A stretch of DNA of 64,000 bases from Chlorokybus atmophyticus (GCA_009103225.1 RHPI01002262.1:557202-621201), one strand, 5' to 3'; positions 51,111-64,000 are shown, counted from the stretch's first letter. Made by a program: numbers and translations. The notes: generated by a model from the sequence alone, not told the origin.

Positions 51111-54100
51111 TTATTGATCTGCCAGGCACTTCTCAAACCCGGCCCGCAGCTCTGCCTCATTAAGCTTCTTGCCGATGAACACGAGACGGCTTGCCCGCTT
51201 CTCATCAGGACCCCACGGCCGCTCCGGCATGCCATCAAAGAGCTGGTGCACACCCTGATGCCAGACGCGCAACCATCAGTTCCGCAATGCGAGTGCGCAC
51301 ATGCACACAGTTGCCACACACACGCGCACGTGTGCACGTGCATGCGCACGCACACACACGCGCTTGCTAAATATGAGAACGCGCATCGCATGCATGCACA
51401 CATGGATGCAACAACAACAAATTTGTCATCATGGCCTGCAACTTGTACCTGGAACACAAAGCGCTCTTCGCTGCCTGCGATCGCAAGAACTCCCTTCATC
51501 CGATAGAGCGTGTCGGCACCGTCCTCAATCAGAGCACCCAGCCAATAGTTCACCTACGGTGATTCAATCAAACTCCACCATCAGTCGCATACTTGATATA
51601 AACGCACTAACAAGCAGAAGCAGTACGCATGCACACAAGCTGCTGCTCAGCATACAACCCACCTTGTCAAGGTCAAGCTCGCCGTCCAGGCGCAAGGAGA
51701 CCGACGTGACATCCGGATTGTGCGTATGCGCATGCGCGTGCGTGTGTTCATGGTTGTGCTCGTGTTCATGTTTGTGACCATGGTCATGCTGTTCGCAGTC
51801 AGGGGCGCAGTCAGGGCCATGCTCGTGGTCATGGTGATGATCGTGTTCATGGCTGTGTTCGTGCTTGTGGTCGTGATCGTGTGCTTCTGCAGCCTCTGCC
51901 TCTAGAATCTGCACGTGCGATACGTGTTGGCACACACAAGAGCACACAGCACGCACACTCGACACATGCACTAATCCAGTACAAGGTTACACACACGCGG
52001 CACAATCAACGTGAGTTAATACACTTCACCATGCCAACAATGCCATCAGAAAGACGACTCATGGCCCAATGAGAACATGCATCCCTCATTAGAGCAAGCA
52101 ATAGACGTGTTTTGGATTTTACCTCAGATTCCACTCTGTCAAGGTCAAAGCCGCCGATGCCCAGCACATAGTCCACATCAACATCAGACTTGACCGCGCG
52201 CTTCAGTCTGGCCAGACCATTGATGGTTTTAATCTTGCGCTCGAGGTTGTCAAGGCGAGCGCTGTCGTTGATGAGGTCCGTCTTGTTAAGGATCAACCGA
52301 TCAGCAAAGGCAATCTGATCCACTGCCTCGCTGTTGGGCTCATCTTCGCTTTCCTGCAAGAAAAACAGCATTTGGTAGCTGGCAGCGCACGCGCTTGACG
52401 ACACATGACGGAAGCATCACAGCAACAACAACATCGCCTGATACAAGGTGAGTTGAGGCATACCCGCACGCGATTACCACTTTAACCCCAACCATCATTA
52501 CCATGTGCGGCGCTTCCGGCCCCCACACTCCACCCAAACCAGTATGGCTTCATAGTGATACACGCATACAGCAAGTCAACACACACGCACACACATGCAG
52601 TTATGCACAAAAGGGGCACTATGACACACTTCTCAAGTACTTCATGGAAAGTACATGTAATGCTGTCACAAGGTTTGTGATACCTTCACAAGATGGCGTT
52701 CAATGTTCACTGCATCCACAACCGTGACAACTCCATCAAGCTTCACGTGCTCAAGCAGTCTCGCATCCAGGTAAAACGACTGGATGACCGGAACAGGATT
52801 GGCCACGCCGGTTGTCTCGATGATGATGTGGTCAAACTTGTCCTTTTTGGTGTAAACCAGGTCCGTCATCATGCGCACCAGATCACCGCGGACCTGCGGA
52901 CAGATGATGATGAGACTGTTCTGCGACTCCATATCAGAACTAGCTTGTGAATGTCAGATAAGTTGCTACTTTTCTTGATCTGATCGAGCCTCTCGGATTA
53001 CCTTGACAGGCCTTTCTTGGACTGACTATGACACTGGTTGCTATACAAGCATGAAGTGCATGTCGCACTGCCTGAATGTACTAATAATGAGCATGTATCC
53101 GCTGGGTTGACAAACCAGATGAGAGCATTACAGCGAAACGCGACTAGTGACTTGCAACATACCGTACAGCACAAACATCCGTTGTTGAGCATTAGAATGT
53201 CCTCTGCTCCATTCTGCTGTGCTGCAACCAAGTCGCCGTCGATATCAATTTCGCCGAACTCGTTCTCAATGACAGCAATCCGCCTGTCAACAACAACCAG
53301 AATTCCATAACATCAGTAACAGGCAGCCACACTCCGGCGTGCACGTGTCCAACTGTACCTGCCATGATTTGCAGACAAGATGTGATTTAACAGCGTAGTC
53401 TTGCCAGAGCCCAGAAAGCCTGTTATGACTGTCACGGGCACGCGCGTGTCAACGGGCGCCACGTCAATAACTTCTGTTTCCTCGGACACAGCGTTGCACA
53501 CGATGCTGCAAAGAAGAACAAACAATACTGAAATTGCTGTCCGCAAGGAAGCTTCTGTGCAAGGTTTGGTACGATCTGACAGACCAATTGACTGAAATGC
53601 CTTGTGGGAACGAATACATGTACACATGACATTGTTGTATGCCACATTATGCAAGCACAGATGCAATGTGACTTGTGGATGCAAGCCATGTTGTGCCATA
53701 TCAATTGTTTGCCGCACATAACTCACCTATATTCATTGCTTTGTTTTGTTTTGTTCTCTTTTGTTTTGTTACTCTTGGAGAGAGGAGGAGGGGGAGGGGG
53801 GGAGGCACAGTTGCATGCATGTTGAGCTCTGAACTTGTCTCAGCAAGGACGTATTGAACGACTAGTACAACACACTGACTACACTCCAATGTGCTACAAC
53901 ATAGGAACTTCACCATTCAACAGCCTACACAATCCACATCTACCATGTTGATGACACCACCGCCAAATGCAATCACTTAAACCATGACACCACCGCCCGT
54001 TGCAAACACTTAAACCATCAACCGCGATTCAGCACATGCAAACAAACAACTCATGCAATCTATGAATGCTGGCATACCAGACACACACGCTTGCAGAAAT

Positions 54101-54402
54101 GCTGTCAAACAAACGCTACTTGCACTAATGGAAACTGCGCTACGAACTCACCTGCGTTTGCTTCGCCGTTGCGCTGCCCCGCTGACTGTCGGCTGGGCAC
54201 CTGCAGCAGCAGCAAGCACTGGCAGCGTTGAACGCCACCGCCTGTTGCTTTGTACAACTGCTGTGTTGAGGCGGCTAGGGTTTAAAGCCGCAGCCTGGCG
54301 CCTGCCGCTGCTGCTGGCGCCCACAGCAGCCGCCTGCTCCGGCAGAGTGCACGCGGCGGACAGCTGCTGCGCCGCCGCAACGCTGGAGAAGCAGCTGGCC
54401 AT
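51111..54402 (-). CDS. ZNG1: CobW/ZNG1-type G3E GTPase metallochaperone, probably plastid-targeted
   Basis: Eight in-phase exons: 54152-54402, 53359-53505, 53163-53283, 52684-52893, 52123-52353, 51663-51908, 51449-51553 and 51111-51254, giving 484 residues. The first 80 residues are Ala/Ser/Arg-rich and lack acidic residues apart from one Glu, like a chloroplast transit peptide. Then come VTVITGFLGSG (Walker A, about 105-115), the metal-binding NNGCLCCT motif, HIIIETTGVANP (Walker B/switch), LNKTD (base recognition), and a C-terminal CobW_C domain (VNYWLGALIEDG, GVHQLFDGMPERPWGPDEKR). Exon 6 is a His-rich loop (HDHDHKHEHSHEHDHHHD and similar), typical of zinc-binding members. These GTPases deliver metal to client enzymes. 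Start alternatives: an upstream in-frame Met at 54489. A possible 5' leader exon with a donor lies near 54624. The stop is TAA. Confidence 0.9.
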
Positions 54403-54849
54403 GCTTGACAGCTGGCGCCAAAACTTCACCCGCCTACGCCCACACAACAAATATCTTAGCAGCAAAGCCGCAGCAAGCGATACCACCAAGCATCAAAGCA
54501 TGGTGCACAAAGTCAGGCAAGTAAGCCCGCCGAGACAGCTTTGTCCACGATAAGGACCGGCAAGAACAAACATTTGGACAAACAGACTGGCGACCACCAT
54601 ACACGCAGCGTCGGATACTCACCTGGTAGAGCGCGTGGACAAGGCGGTCGCCGCCGCCACCGCCGCCGCTGGATAATGGATGAGGCTGGTTTCTGACCTG
54701 CGTGCGGCGTGGTGCGCGTGTACTTCAAGTACGAATAATACTGCCGCCATAATGCCATCATGCAGCACGATAATCCATGCCAAGACTGCGTTTCTGTTTT
54801 ACCAATCACGTTCTTGCAGCAACTCATTCAGCCCGTAGTGGGGTTACAC

Positions 54850-55850
54850 TGTTGAAGCTTGAAAGCATAACATGATATCCCTACATGTTGATGAGATGTT
54901 ATCAACATCCCATCAATAGGAAAGGGATATTTATGACATTGCAAGGAGGGTGGCGTAACAAGCCATGTTATAAAGTACACGTAGCTATGAAAATTAGATG
55001 AGGTGGCATTATTGAGTACCCATCATGTAGCGTAAGTGATTGATTTGCAAACGCGCATGATGGTATGAATGTACAATCAAATGCAAATGCATAAGATCCT
55101 CTCTGATGAAAACTTCTTTTTACCCCATAAGAAGGTCTGTGTTTATCATGTTTACATTGAATCTTATACTGGTTATTTTTATAATAAATGTTTACTCGCA
55201 TATTGCTTCGTTATCCAGTGGTATAAAGACGATTATCAGTGTTTCAATAAGGGTGGGCTGCACATAGACATTTAACACATTGATCTACTTATTTGTTTAT
55301 TAGCCGCCAAGGCAATGGGAGTTGTTTGAAATGCTTCATAAATCATACCATTAATTATCATTATAATATTTATGCCATTGTGCATTCATTCAATCATTAT
55401 GATGATCATGATAATGATTGATGTGATTGACATTGATGATAATCATCATAAATCATCATAAATCATCATGATGATTCATGATCATAATTTATCGAAATGA
55501 TGAATCATTACCATGAATATGATGATGATAATTTGGTAATTGATTCATATCTTGCGTGCAATATGGTCATAGCTGCAGTTTCATTGATAGCTGTGATTGT
55601 TCAAATAGTAAGTCTCTATTCTGCATGTTTTTGCCTCTGCAGCTTATCTCGCTTCCCCGCGTGTTTTTCTTCAATGCCTCAAAAACAACTATTTGTAAAT
55701 CATGCATGTTGCAGGGAAAAGGATTTGGCCAGTTTTGCCATGTGTAATTCGTGTGTTTTGTACTAACAAGTGACGTGAGTTGCATTACTTAATCAAATGT
55801 GTGCTATCTCATACGGATATTAAACAACCGCAAAATCAATTGTACAATAG
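54850..55850. other. AT-rich patch with ATCATGATGATT repeats
   Basis: About 1 kb is visibly richer in A/T than everything around it. It contains reiterated AATCATCATAA / ATGATGATT words at 55390-55520 that can fold on themselves. I find no exon chain. It could be organelle- or virus-derived or simply a low-complexity region. Confidence 0.6.
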
Positions 55851-56547
55851 GAACAGTACATATAATGGGGTGGTATGTGAGGACTCTTGTCCAGACTTCT
55901 GCCCGGGTCATGCAAATTTGTGACGGCGCCGAATTTCATGGGAAGCCGTTATTAAGGTAGTGTAAGTTGAGCCATGGCATTGCACTTGCGCATGTGCGTA
56001 CTTGCTCTACAACGGTTGCTGCCGTTGAATAACAGAGAGCGTCACCTTGTATTGAATACGCCTCCACTTGCAAGTTAACACGGTTCAATCAGTTATTTGT
56101 CATGGACATTAAGCACGCATTAAACACCTCATAATACCTTAAAGCACGTTTGCGCATGCTTATAACAGCCTCTAGCGTGTACATTATCACAGATTTGCAC
56201 ATAGAGTTGCAAGCAATTTCATACTTTCATGGAAGTGCACAGCTGCAGTTTGAACCCCACCAGGAAGTCTGCTCTCCTTTGATCTCGAGTCTTTGAAATG
56301 CACGCAAGTGCATGGAAACCACTCCTACATGTACACATGTCATGTGCATCAGTCCCCAGCGTCATACTGTGGTGTGGGCTACACCACAACGTCACCGCAA
56401 TACACCTGACAATGGTGTTGTTGGTATGCGCTATGTCACTTTGCATGCTGCTGACTGTGCATGCCAATATGCATGTGCATTGCCGTTTCGCATTGTTTGT
56501 ACACCACCATGCCATCGGACAACCCGTCGCACTCTACACACGATATT

Positions 56548-56571
56548 GCCCTTTGCATCGATGCAAAGGGC
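56548..56571. repeat. perfect 24-bp palindrome
   Basis: GCCCTTTGCATC followed immediately by its exact reverse complement, no loop. It lies in the region between the CobW and PLD genes where no exon is recognised. Confidence 0.85.
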
Positions 56572-56790
56572 ATTATGGTGTGTGGAGCGTGGGGTACAAA
56601 AGATATCTTGGATATTCCACGCTTGCGCAATTGCCGCCAACCCCATCTCTCGTTCCATTATAATGAACGCGCAATTGTTCAATTGTCATCATCTATCATG
56701 CTTATCAACACACCTTATACACTACCATACACACAAGCATCTACCACCAGCACCATGTAGTCAACACATACAGTATCCGCATCGATACTC

Positions 56791-57135
56791 ACAACCACGA
56801 CATGCACCGCCGCAGAGGGAGCTTCTGTGCGTGCCGTACATGCATGCGTGTGTGTACTGACAAAACCCTAAGCCGGCAGTTGACAAGACGGCAGTAGGAG
56901 GCTGGCGGCGATGGCGGCGGGGGTGTGGGTGAAGCGGGAGGGGGAGTGATGACGCACGCATGCATGCATGTCTAATGGGTATGGGCAGTAGAGAAGGTAG
57001 GTAGCAGCTAGGTTGGCAGCCCGGTGGTTAATAAGAGTGCTTCATGGTGTGGTGAGTCGACCGCTCATGCATGTGTGTGTCACACTCTCATGCGTGTCAC
57101 AATCCTTGCACTCTATTTATTATACACTCCATGCC
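56791..57135 (+). repeat. copy A of a 340-bp direct duplication
   Basis: It matches 57433-57773 with few substitutions and small indels. It contains AAAACCCTAAG (telo-box-like) and GGTAGGTAGCAGCTAGG. Confidence 0.9.
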
Positions 57136-57432
57136 CTGGTTGGTGCGGCCATCCCATGCCAGAGGCTAGTCCAGTCCGCTCGTGCAGTTGAGGTGAGCGG
57201 CTGGCTACCCTATGTTACGGCATAGGGCGTGCATGTCACCGTGCTATGGTGTGGTGTGGTGTGGATAGGTGGGTGTTTGACCGGGAGCACCCTGCATGTG
57301 TAGTTGCCTAGTTGATACCGAGAGTTGGTGCCCACCCCACTAGCCATGCATTGCAATGCACAAGACGAAGTCACAAGTGAAAGTTGACATGGGGAGCAGC
57401 GAAGTCTGCCCGTGTCATGAAAGTAGACGCAC

Positions 57433-57773
57433 ACAACCACGACATGCACCGCCGCAGAGGGAGTTTCCGTGCGTGCCGTACATGCATGCGTGTGTGTACT
57501 GACAAAACCCTAAGCCGGCAGTTGACAAGCCGGCAGTAGGAGGCTGGCGATGGCGACGGGGGTGTGGATGAAGCGGGAGGGGGAGTGATGACACACGCAT
57601 GCATGCATGTCTAATGGGTATGGGCAGTAGAGAAGGTAGGTAGCAGCTAGGTTGGCAGCTTGGTGGTTAATAAGAGTGCTTCATGGTGTGGTGAGTCGAC
57701 TGCTCATGCATGTGTGTGTCACACTCTCATGCATGCCACAATCCTTGCACTCTGTTTATCATACACCATGCCA
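57433..57773 (+). repeat. copy B of a 340-bp direct duplication
   Basis: Offset 642 bp from copy A. A shorter inverted relic of its end (CAAGGATTGTGGCATGCATGAG) lies at about 58045-58087. No coding content. Confidence 0.9.
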
Positions 57774-58362
57774 CCAACTCCACCACTCACCCACGCTCTC
57801 ACACACCAACACGCACTCACTCATGCAATGCAAATAGTAGACCAGGCTGAGCCATGATGCATCATTGGTCATTTGCCTTTGTGATGCTGCCTGATAATTA
57901 CGAAATGCATAGGCAAGAACCATAGCACGACCCCACGCAAGCCAAACTACGCGCAGCAGCATACCGCTTTTGTATATGCACGTAAAGTGTACAAAAGATG
58001 CAAAGTACAACTGTGCTTGCATCTTGCACAGTGTATAATATAGTATGCAAGGATTGTGGCATGCATGAGAATGTAGCAAACATGCATACAGTCCGCACAC
58101 TACACCATCGCACAGTGTCTTTGAGTGTACCAAAGATGCGAGAGGCAATGTGCCTAGCGCAACTTTTATGTGCTCTATGTCAGCACGAACAACAATAGAT
58201 GCTTAGAGTGTTGGATGAAGATCGGGTGAGTATGCATGAATATGTACATCGTGTAGCGTATGCATGCTTAAGTATACGCACGCGTAATCTGCGTACTGCA
58301 TACAGTTATAACATCACTATACACAAGCTACACGGCACACATCTAAACACTCGCTGCTCATA

Positions 58363-61300
58363 TCAAGTCGTGGCTATATCAGGCAACACCGTGTTTTCAC
58401 CCATCACACGCCCACCCACATCAACAAACTCCTCATGACCCGGAATGCTTTCGACCGTGCCATCTTTGTTGATCTGCAGCGGGTACTTCATCATGTACCC
58501 GTCGAGCGGTACCACTTCATCGCCGGCATACTTTTCCCAATTGTTGGCCGCCAATGTGGACACCGTCGCTGCACACGCGGCTGAAGATGGCTGATGGAAT
58601 TCATCATGTATAGCGCCAAAATGCTCAGCCCACAGCGACATTCGGTATGCATGAATTGCTCCTTTTGGTGGCTCGCTATCACCAGGCTGCATTGCAACAT
58701 GAGGTAGCAATTTTCAACATGTACTCCGAAGAACAATCAAAGCCTACGTTTCCGCAAGACTGTGTCAGCAAGCGTACCTTCATCATGTGCTCTGGTTGGT
58801 AGGCCATCACCGCTATCTCCGTGTCGCGCGTGCCATACAGTGACCTTGCATTGATGTTGGCGGACCCAACAATGACGCACTGAACACAGAGACGCATGAA
58901 AGGCTCAATTATGACAGCTGATGCAGTAACCAAATGCAGCAACCAGCACCATCTGACAGTTCATCCACGGAGGTTACACGACACCTCAAGTATAGTACCT
59001 GATCATCCACTATAAGGAGCTTGCTGTGGACATATCTGCAAGAAAACACATGCAGGCGTCACCAGTCTCCGACTTGCCGCAAGTTAATTACGACAGTGCA
59101 GGTTGTACACTCACATAAGAAAGCGCCTCGTCATGCTTATCAACTCCAGAGTGTTGGAGACCTCCATGACGGTGTCATTGTCGGGGCTGTCTGGTGCATT
59201 CTCCGTAGGCAACTTGCTACCTGCTGCCGTCCTTGACTCTAAAGTGGTGTCACTCTGCGAAGCTGCAATATGCTGCAATCACAAGTTGCGCTCTTGCAGC
59301 ATGCTGAGTGTATGCACACTTACAACTCTGGTGTTCTTCCTCGGGTTCTCGTTTGCCAAGGCAGAAGAATTTGAGGTAGTCCGTTGGCCAAGAGTCTGTG
59401 CCTGTCTCTTGCAGCGTGGTGGCGATTCGTTTGTACATCATCTTCAAGGTCTGAAAGAGAAATATTCAAGCAACAAGCAAATGTGTGACGACTAGCCTTG
59501 GTGGTGGCTTGTTTATAGAGACTGTGGTTGCCATACCTGTGTTTGCCAATGCAAAATTTCCTACGAGAAACACATACCACCAATCAGTAGTGCTTCATAA
59601 ACAGTGCTGTACATTCGTCTCACATCTTCTCGCAATGTCAGTGTAGCTTCAGGCAGCATAAGGCGTCGAGAACCATACCTGCACAGTCCGCGACGTGGGG
59701 TTGCCCTCACAGAACATGGGAACGACCACATATGCTACAAAAGGCTGGTGTTGTCGTATCTTCTGGCACACCTGGGGCAGGCTGAAAAGCATCAGGATGG
59801 TGTACAGTATGAGTCCGCATGAGAATAATGCAACCATCATATGCTTGCAATAGCATGCACGCAAGTGCCGTCCTAGCTTTAGCAACATGCCTATTATAGC
59901 AGCAGACGACTTGCTGACCTTCTCAGCAATCTCTATGGGAACAATATGTGAGCAGTCCACATGGTAGTCGGTGTCCCAGAGATGTGAGCCTCCTAGAAAG
60001 TACCTGTCATAGCAGTGGACCATCACATGTTGCAGCTTGGCACAATGACAAGTGCAATCAAAACCGGTGTCACTTACTGGTTTTCTATATAGAGGAATTG
60101 GTCTGCTCTTCTGATCGCGTGCACATAGCCCCTGTATATAGAATTGTCCACACGGCGACCTTTCTTGTGATGCAGCCTTAGCGGCCCTACACTGGTGTCG
60201 AGAACAGCAGAGCGCTCGTCGATCGATCGTAGCACCTGCATTCGCCACCTGTCACGCATGAAGTCTTAGCGTGTAACGCAATGTCAGTTACATGGTGATG
60301 GCAGGAAGTCAGTAGCAACTGGCACACCTGTCCGGATCTGTTGATGAGTTCACTGCTGCTTTACTGCCTAAGTAAAACTTGTCTGAGTCCAAGTCCACCA
60401 GCATGTCCACTTTGTCACGGACCTGTACATGAATGCCGCACGCATCAGCCAGGTTCAACACATGCAGAGCATGTCAGAAATGGTCTACACGCAGGGCATG
60501 TGTCAGAAGAAGAGTATTTTGTAACCCAAAGCTTATCAGCCGCCACTGCATTGAACGGGAAATACCTGAGCTTTCCAGCGCTCAGTGAAGTTGCGCACAA
60601 CATCTAGCGCTGCAGGGCCTTCAACACGGCTGTGTGCGTCGTGCCACGGCTGTTGACAAGTGACACACGTCAGCAACACTCAACTTACGTGTATAAAACC
60701 AGGTAGCATCAATGCTGATTCAGGACACGCAAGCCTGTGAGGCACTTGTGCACGTGTACGCACTTGGCGAGGGCCGATACTATCCGCGGGAACAATGTGA
60801 TTGAAGAAGTCATCGCGGAACTCAACAGTGTCGCGCCCCTTGAACAATCCATGCTCTGGGGTATCATATCTCATTCCTGCAAAGAAAGTCACTCCACCTT
60901 ATATCACCTCTGGCATAAGTTTGCGTGATAAGCAAAGTGATCCAGTGCTTACAGCGGTACTGACCGCATAAGTCCAGACCGCCAACGTATGCTACAATGC
61001 GGTGCTTCCCAGACATGGCTGATGGCTCATCCGCAGCTACCAGCTTCTGGTGATGAGTGAACAGTCCCAAAGTGGCGAGCTCCTGGCAGCGATGTTGGTA
61101 AGCACACATTCCGTGCATTGCTTATATTTACCTACCTCATGCGCTCATGATCATATACACATTGTGAGAACGCAGGATGGCACCTTGAAGAAGTTGTTGG
61201 TGTTTGAGTCGGCATCAGATCCTATGCGCGGGACTTTGGCTACCTCAACCGGTGAGTCCTTGAACGCCAGGTAAGTCTCCTCGCATTTGGTGTCCATGAT

Positions 61301-63534
61301 ACCCTGATAGAAGCATCCACCAATAAGCTGATATTTCCGCCGCAGATGCAGGCAGATTAACAGCTAGGGAGTGTGCTTACTGCAGTGGTAAAGAACGGTG
61401 TTGATAGCGATGTCGCGTCATCCCAGATCATAATCAGGACTGTCACGCCCTGAAAAGCAGCTGTACATTAGTCACTGGTAAGATGACTGGCAAACGGTGG
61501 CCTCAGTGGCGTCGAGTGAGTACCTCTCTTGCTCTGCCATCAAGAAGTTCCTTGAGTGTAGGCTGGCCCTCTTCCCGAACAAGCTGTATTTTGGTATCCA
61601 CAGACCAACCCTGTTGTGTGCAACAAGCAATTGTAACAATGTCCTGTAGGAATTGCATATGCAAGCATTCAGGCGCAGATGCTTACGGCAATATAGATGA
61701 AGTGTTGTGCCTTCAAAATGGTATCCTGAATGTCTCGCCAGCAGCACCTGTGCTGTTGTACGCGATCAGACAGTGGGATAGGGGGCAAGATCTTCTCGCT
61801 GTTGCATGCATCCTGCAGGTCCAACGTGGTTAGAAGGTTGTCAAGTCACACCTTGTGCGCGATGCATACAAGCGGTCGCAATGTTACGCTACAGACTTGC
61901 AGTTCACTTGCCTCGTAAAGGGTAAGCCGGCAGCCATCTTGTGGCTCAAAGTATGTGTCCGGCACGTCTGGGGACTGCAACCACAGTTGTGCTATGTGTC
62001 AGCAGCTCAAGTATGCCACATTTGTACATTGCATGCGGCAGAGCAAAGGTGCCAGAACAAACTTCCGCCCTTGAACCTGCAGGGTAGGATCATTGTCTAA
62101 GGGAATGTACTCCACCTCTACGCAAAGCTGGCCAAGGCGTGTGTAATGATGCCTTCGTTTCCTGCGGTGCTCCTGCAATGTGGTGTACATTCGGTCCTTA
62201 GCAACTGTCACGCTGCTATGCGACAACTCACACAACGCATGCGCGTATGTACATGCGCGAGCGTTTGTGTATGCAAGAGTGTGAGAGAGAGCGGCTGATG
62301 TGCAAGCAGCACTTCACATCCAACAACCAGCAGCAACGCAACTTTGCAGCCCTTTGAACCTTGCGAAGCTTGAGCCAGCTGGTTATGTGGCCATTCTTGA
62401 CCAACTCAGCTGCGCTTATTGAGCCGACTCCTAGCTTATCAGCGCCAAACATGTCCTTGTCTTTGACACGGAAAACAACTTCATCAACTTCGTGCGCTAC
62501 GTTGACCAGAAACTCCTCCTCCCAGACAGGGTTCAGATCATTTGGTATAAAGCGAGTTTTGCATACCCTGTCAGGACCTGTTAGACAACCACACACGGCG
62601 ATCAGGCAGCCGAACAAGACACTGTGAAGGTATTTAAATTAACTAATACAAACAACACAACCGCATGGTGCATTCTGCAGTCCACACATGACAGGTAGCG
62701 CATCTGACATCACATGGGCAATGGACTAACATACTGCAACAGCAGATGACACACGAGTGTGCGGGACTGAAAGCAGACCCCAGACACTTGCTTGTGTCTT
62801 TGAGTCTGCTTTGCAATTTGGGGGGCATGCTTACCCAAGTACACATTGACGTAAGGATCCGAGACAGGCAAGCGAGGGCAGCATGGCAATGAGAAGAGTT
62901 TCGCCAATCCAGCTGTTACTGGGTTCTGACCGCACTGCAAAGAATAACAACAAGAAGAGTCGGTGATGGGCCTGCTACTTTCTTGCCGAAGTACTAGAGT
63001 CAACATGCACTTAAAAAGCAATAATCAACGACACACTACATTCAACACATGGTGCACTCCATCCCCAATGCAATCCTTGCCCACCAACCTTGCCAATGCA
63101 GTCCTTGTCCACCAACCGCTTGGCTCTGCGAAAAAAGATACAACATGCACATCAAATCAAACCACCCCAGTCTACAGGTACAGCAACTTCCAACATAATC
63201 AACAACACATTATTACTTATGACATATCACATATCACATATTATCACACACCAAATCAGTGATAATAAAACATGCAAGCACACAGATCGTGAATCTTACA
63301 AGTGGTTGCTGTTCAGGTAGACTGGGCTAGTTGCACGTAGGGTTACCTGTGTATCTTGATGTGCATCTTGCCATGCAGAAAAACTTCGGGCTCTTTCTTC
63401 TGTCTGTGTAAAGCACTGCCGATGCCTTGGGAGGATCTATCTTCATCTGCACGTGCAGAAGGGGGTGTGTCTCCGTCAGACGAACCACCCTGTCTCGCTG
63501 GTGCATTGCCTCGCCTCTTCAGCCGAAACTTCAT
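58363..63534 (-). CDS. PLD: C2-domain phospholipase D (plant type)
   Basis: Twenty-three in-phase exons give 874 residues. First exon 63347-63534; others include 62835-62934, 62360-62577, 61687-61812, 61184-61303, 60965-61082, 60764-60876, 60078-60248, 59324-59450, 59115-59262, 58999-59035, 58778-58879 and 58363-58686. A C2 domain comes first ([25 protein letters not shown]). Two HxKxxxxD catalytic motifs follow: [10 protein letters not shown] (His379, Lys381, Asp386) and [10 protein letters not shown] (His724, Lys726, Asp731). [17 protein letters not shown] and IVGSANIN are family hallmarks, and the C terminus [12 protein letters not shown] matches plant PLDs exactly in position. The enzyme cleaves phosphatidylcholine and similar lipids to phosphatidic acid; the C2 domain gives calcium-dependent membrane binding. 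Intron 6 has a GC donor (61911-61910). The N-terminal 60 residues before the C2 domain are Arg/Ser-rich. An internal 28-bp duplication lies at the exon 2 border (about 63066-63120). No lesions. Confidence 0.95.
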
Positions 63535-64000
63535 GCTACCTGACTGCAGATAGCATTGCTTGTTAAACAGAGTTGATAAGCAGGTTCACGCATGACCCGC
63601 ACACAGGTTCACACGTGCAACGTAATTGAGGCCAAGCACGCATGACATGCATCGATACATATAGCGTATCCACTATGCAAGCAACTCTTGAAGTTCAGTT
63701 GGTTGGGTTGGTTGCTTTTTGTTGGGCGACAATGCCGCAACATACTGGTCTCTATGGACTTACAGCTGGCAATGCATGCAAGGTCAAGTCGAGGAGGAGG
63801 CATGGTCAATTCTTGTCGTGCTTCTTACGGCAAGACTTTTTAGTCTCAACCAACAAGGTGTGTGCGAGGCCCGCGTCTCAAGCAGCTGTCGCAGTCAGCC
63901 GACCATGCCGACCACCTCAAGCCTGCAGCAGGTAACTATTGACTGGGCTACAGAGACAACCTCACAAACATCTTCTAAAAAAGAAAGCCCCCCCTCCCCC
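63535..64000. other. upstream region of PLD, no gene recognised
   Basis: Possible 5' leader of the PLD gene. The window ends in an A-run followed by a C-run (63976-64000) that looks like a contig edge. Confidence 0.4.

Noticed and set aside
54277-54285. Telo-box near the CobW gene
   Set aside because: AAACCCTAG lies inside the first coding exon (NPSR codons), so it is probably coincidental.

Overview
This is nuclear DNA from a eukaryote of the green lineage, most likely a green alga; I cannot name the species. The evidence is a plant-type calcium-dependent protein kinase, a plant-type C2 phospholipase D, a plant/cyanobacterial-type dihydroxynaphthoyl-CoA thioesterase (phylloquinone pathway), a UGT80-type sterol glucosyltransferase, plant telo-box motifs (AAACCCTAA) upstream of several genes, and genes with many short GT-AG (occasionally GC-AG) introns full of alternating TG/CA sequence. 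There are no operons or bacterial signals. All exon models below were built by hand from frame, splice sites and recognised protein motifs.

Layout. 0-5.4 kb: no intact gene; a decayed copy of exon 2 of the neighbouring CWC21 gene, then a broken MFSD5/MOT2-type transporter. 6.3-8.8 kb (minus): CWC21/SRRM2-like splicing factor. 9.4-11.3 kb (plus): ENY2/SUS1, with a roughly 535-nt poly(T) run in an intron. 11.8-12.7 kb (minus): unrecognised gene. 13-15 kb: gap, poly(C) and a 53-bp tandem repeat. 15.2-29.0 kb: a gene-rich mobile island, described below. 28.2-28.7 kb: a complete 532-bp TRIM (miniature LTR retrotransposon) with a 5-bp target duplication. 29-31.5 kb: poorly resolved, with gaps. 31.6-32.5 kb (minus): DHNA-CoA thioesterase, 3' end lost in a gap. 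33.8-41.9 kb (plus): 18-exon sterol glucosyltransferase of 1129 residues. 43.6-45.3 kb (minus): unrecognised gene. 46.3-49.9 kb (plus): CDPK, 10 exons, 543 residues. 51.1-54.4 kb (minus): CobW/ZNG1-type GTPase with a His-rich loop. 54.8-58.3 kb: AT-rich patch and a 340-bp duplication. 58.4-63.5 kb (minus): phospholipase D, 23 exons, 874 residues.

The most unusual region is 15.2-29.0 kb. It holds a Plavaka/KDZ-like transposase (minus), a Tudor-like plus C5-cytosine methyltransferase protein (plus), an OTU-type cysteine protease protein (plus), a RING-like protein (plus) and an unrecognised multi-exon protein (minus). The intervals between divergent genes carry palindromes sharing a GTACCAT/ATGGTAC core. 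Three of the proteins begin with a CxxC...H...C finger. I read this as a large transposon carrying its own chromatin-methylation and ubiquitin-editing functions. The methyltransferase and transposase each carry lesions, so this copy is probably no longer fully active.

The four long host genes (sterol glucosyltransferase, CDPK, CobW, PLD) read without a single frameshift. The breaks seen in the MFSD5-like gene and in the mobile island are therefore more likely real decay than sequencing error.
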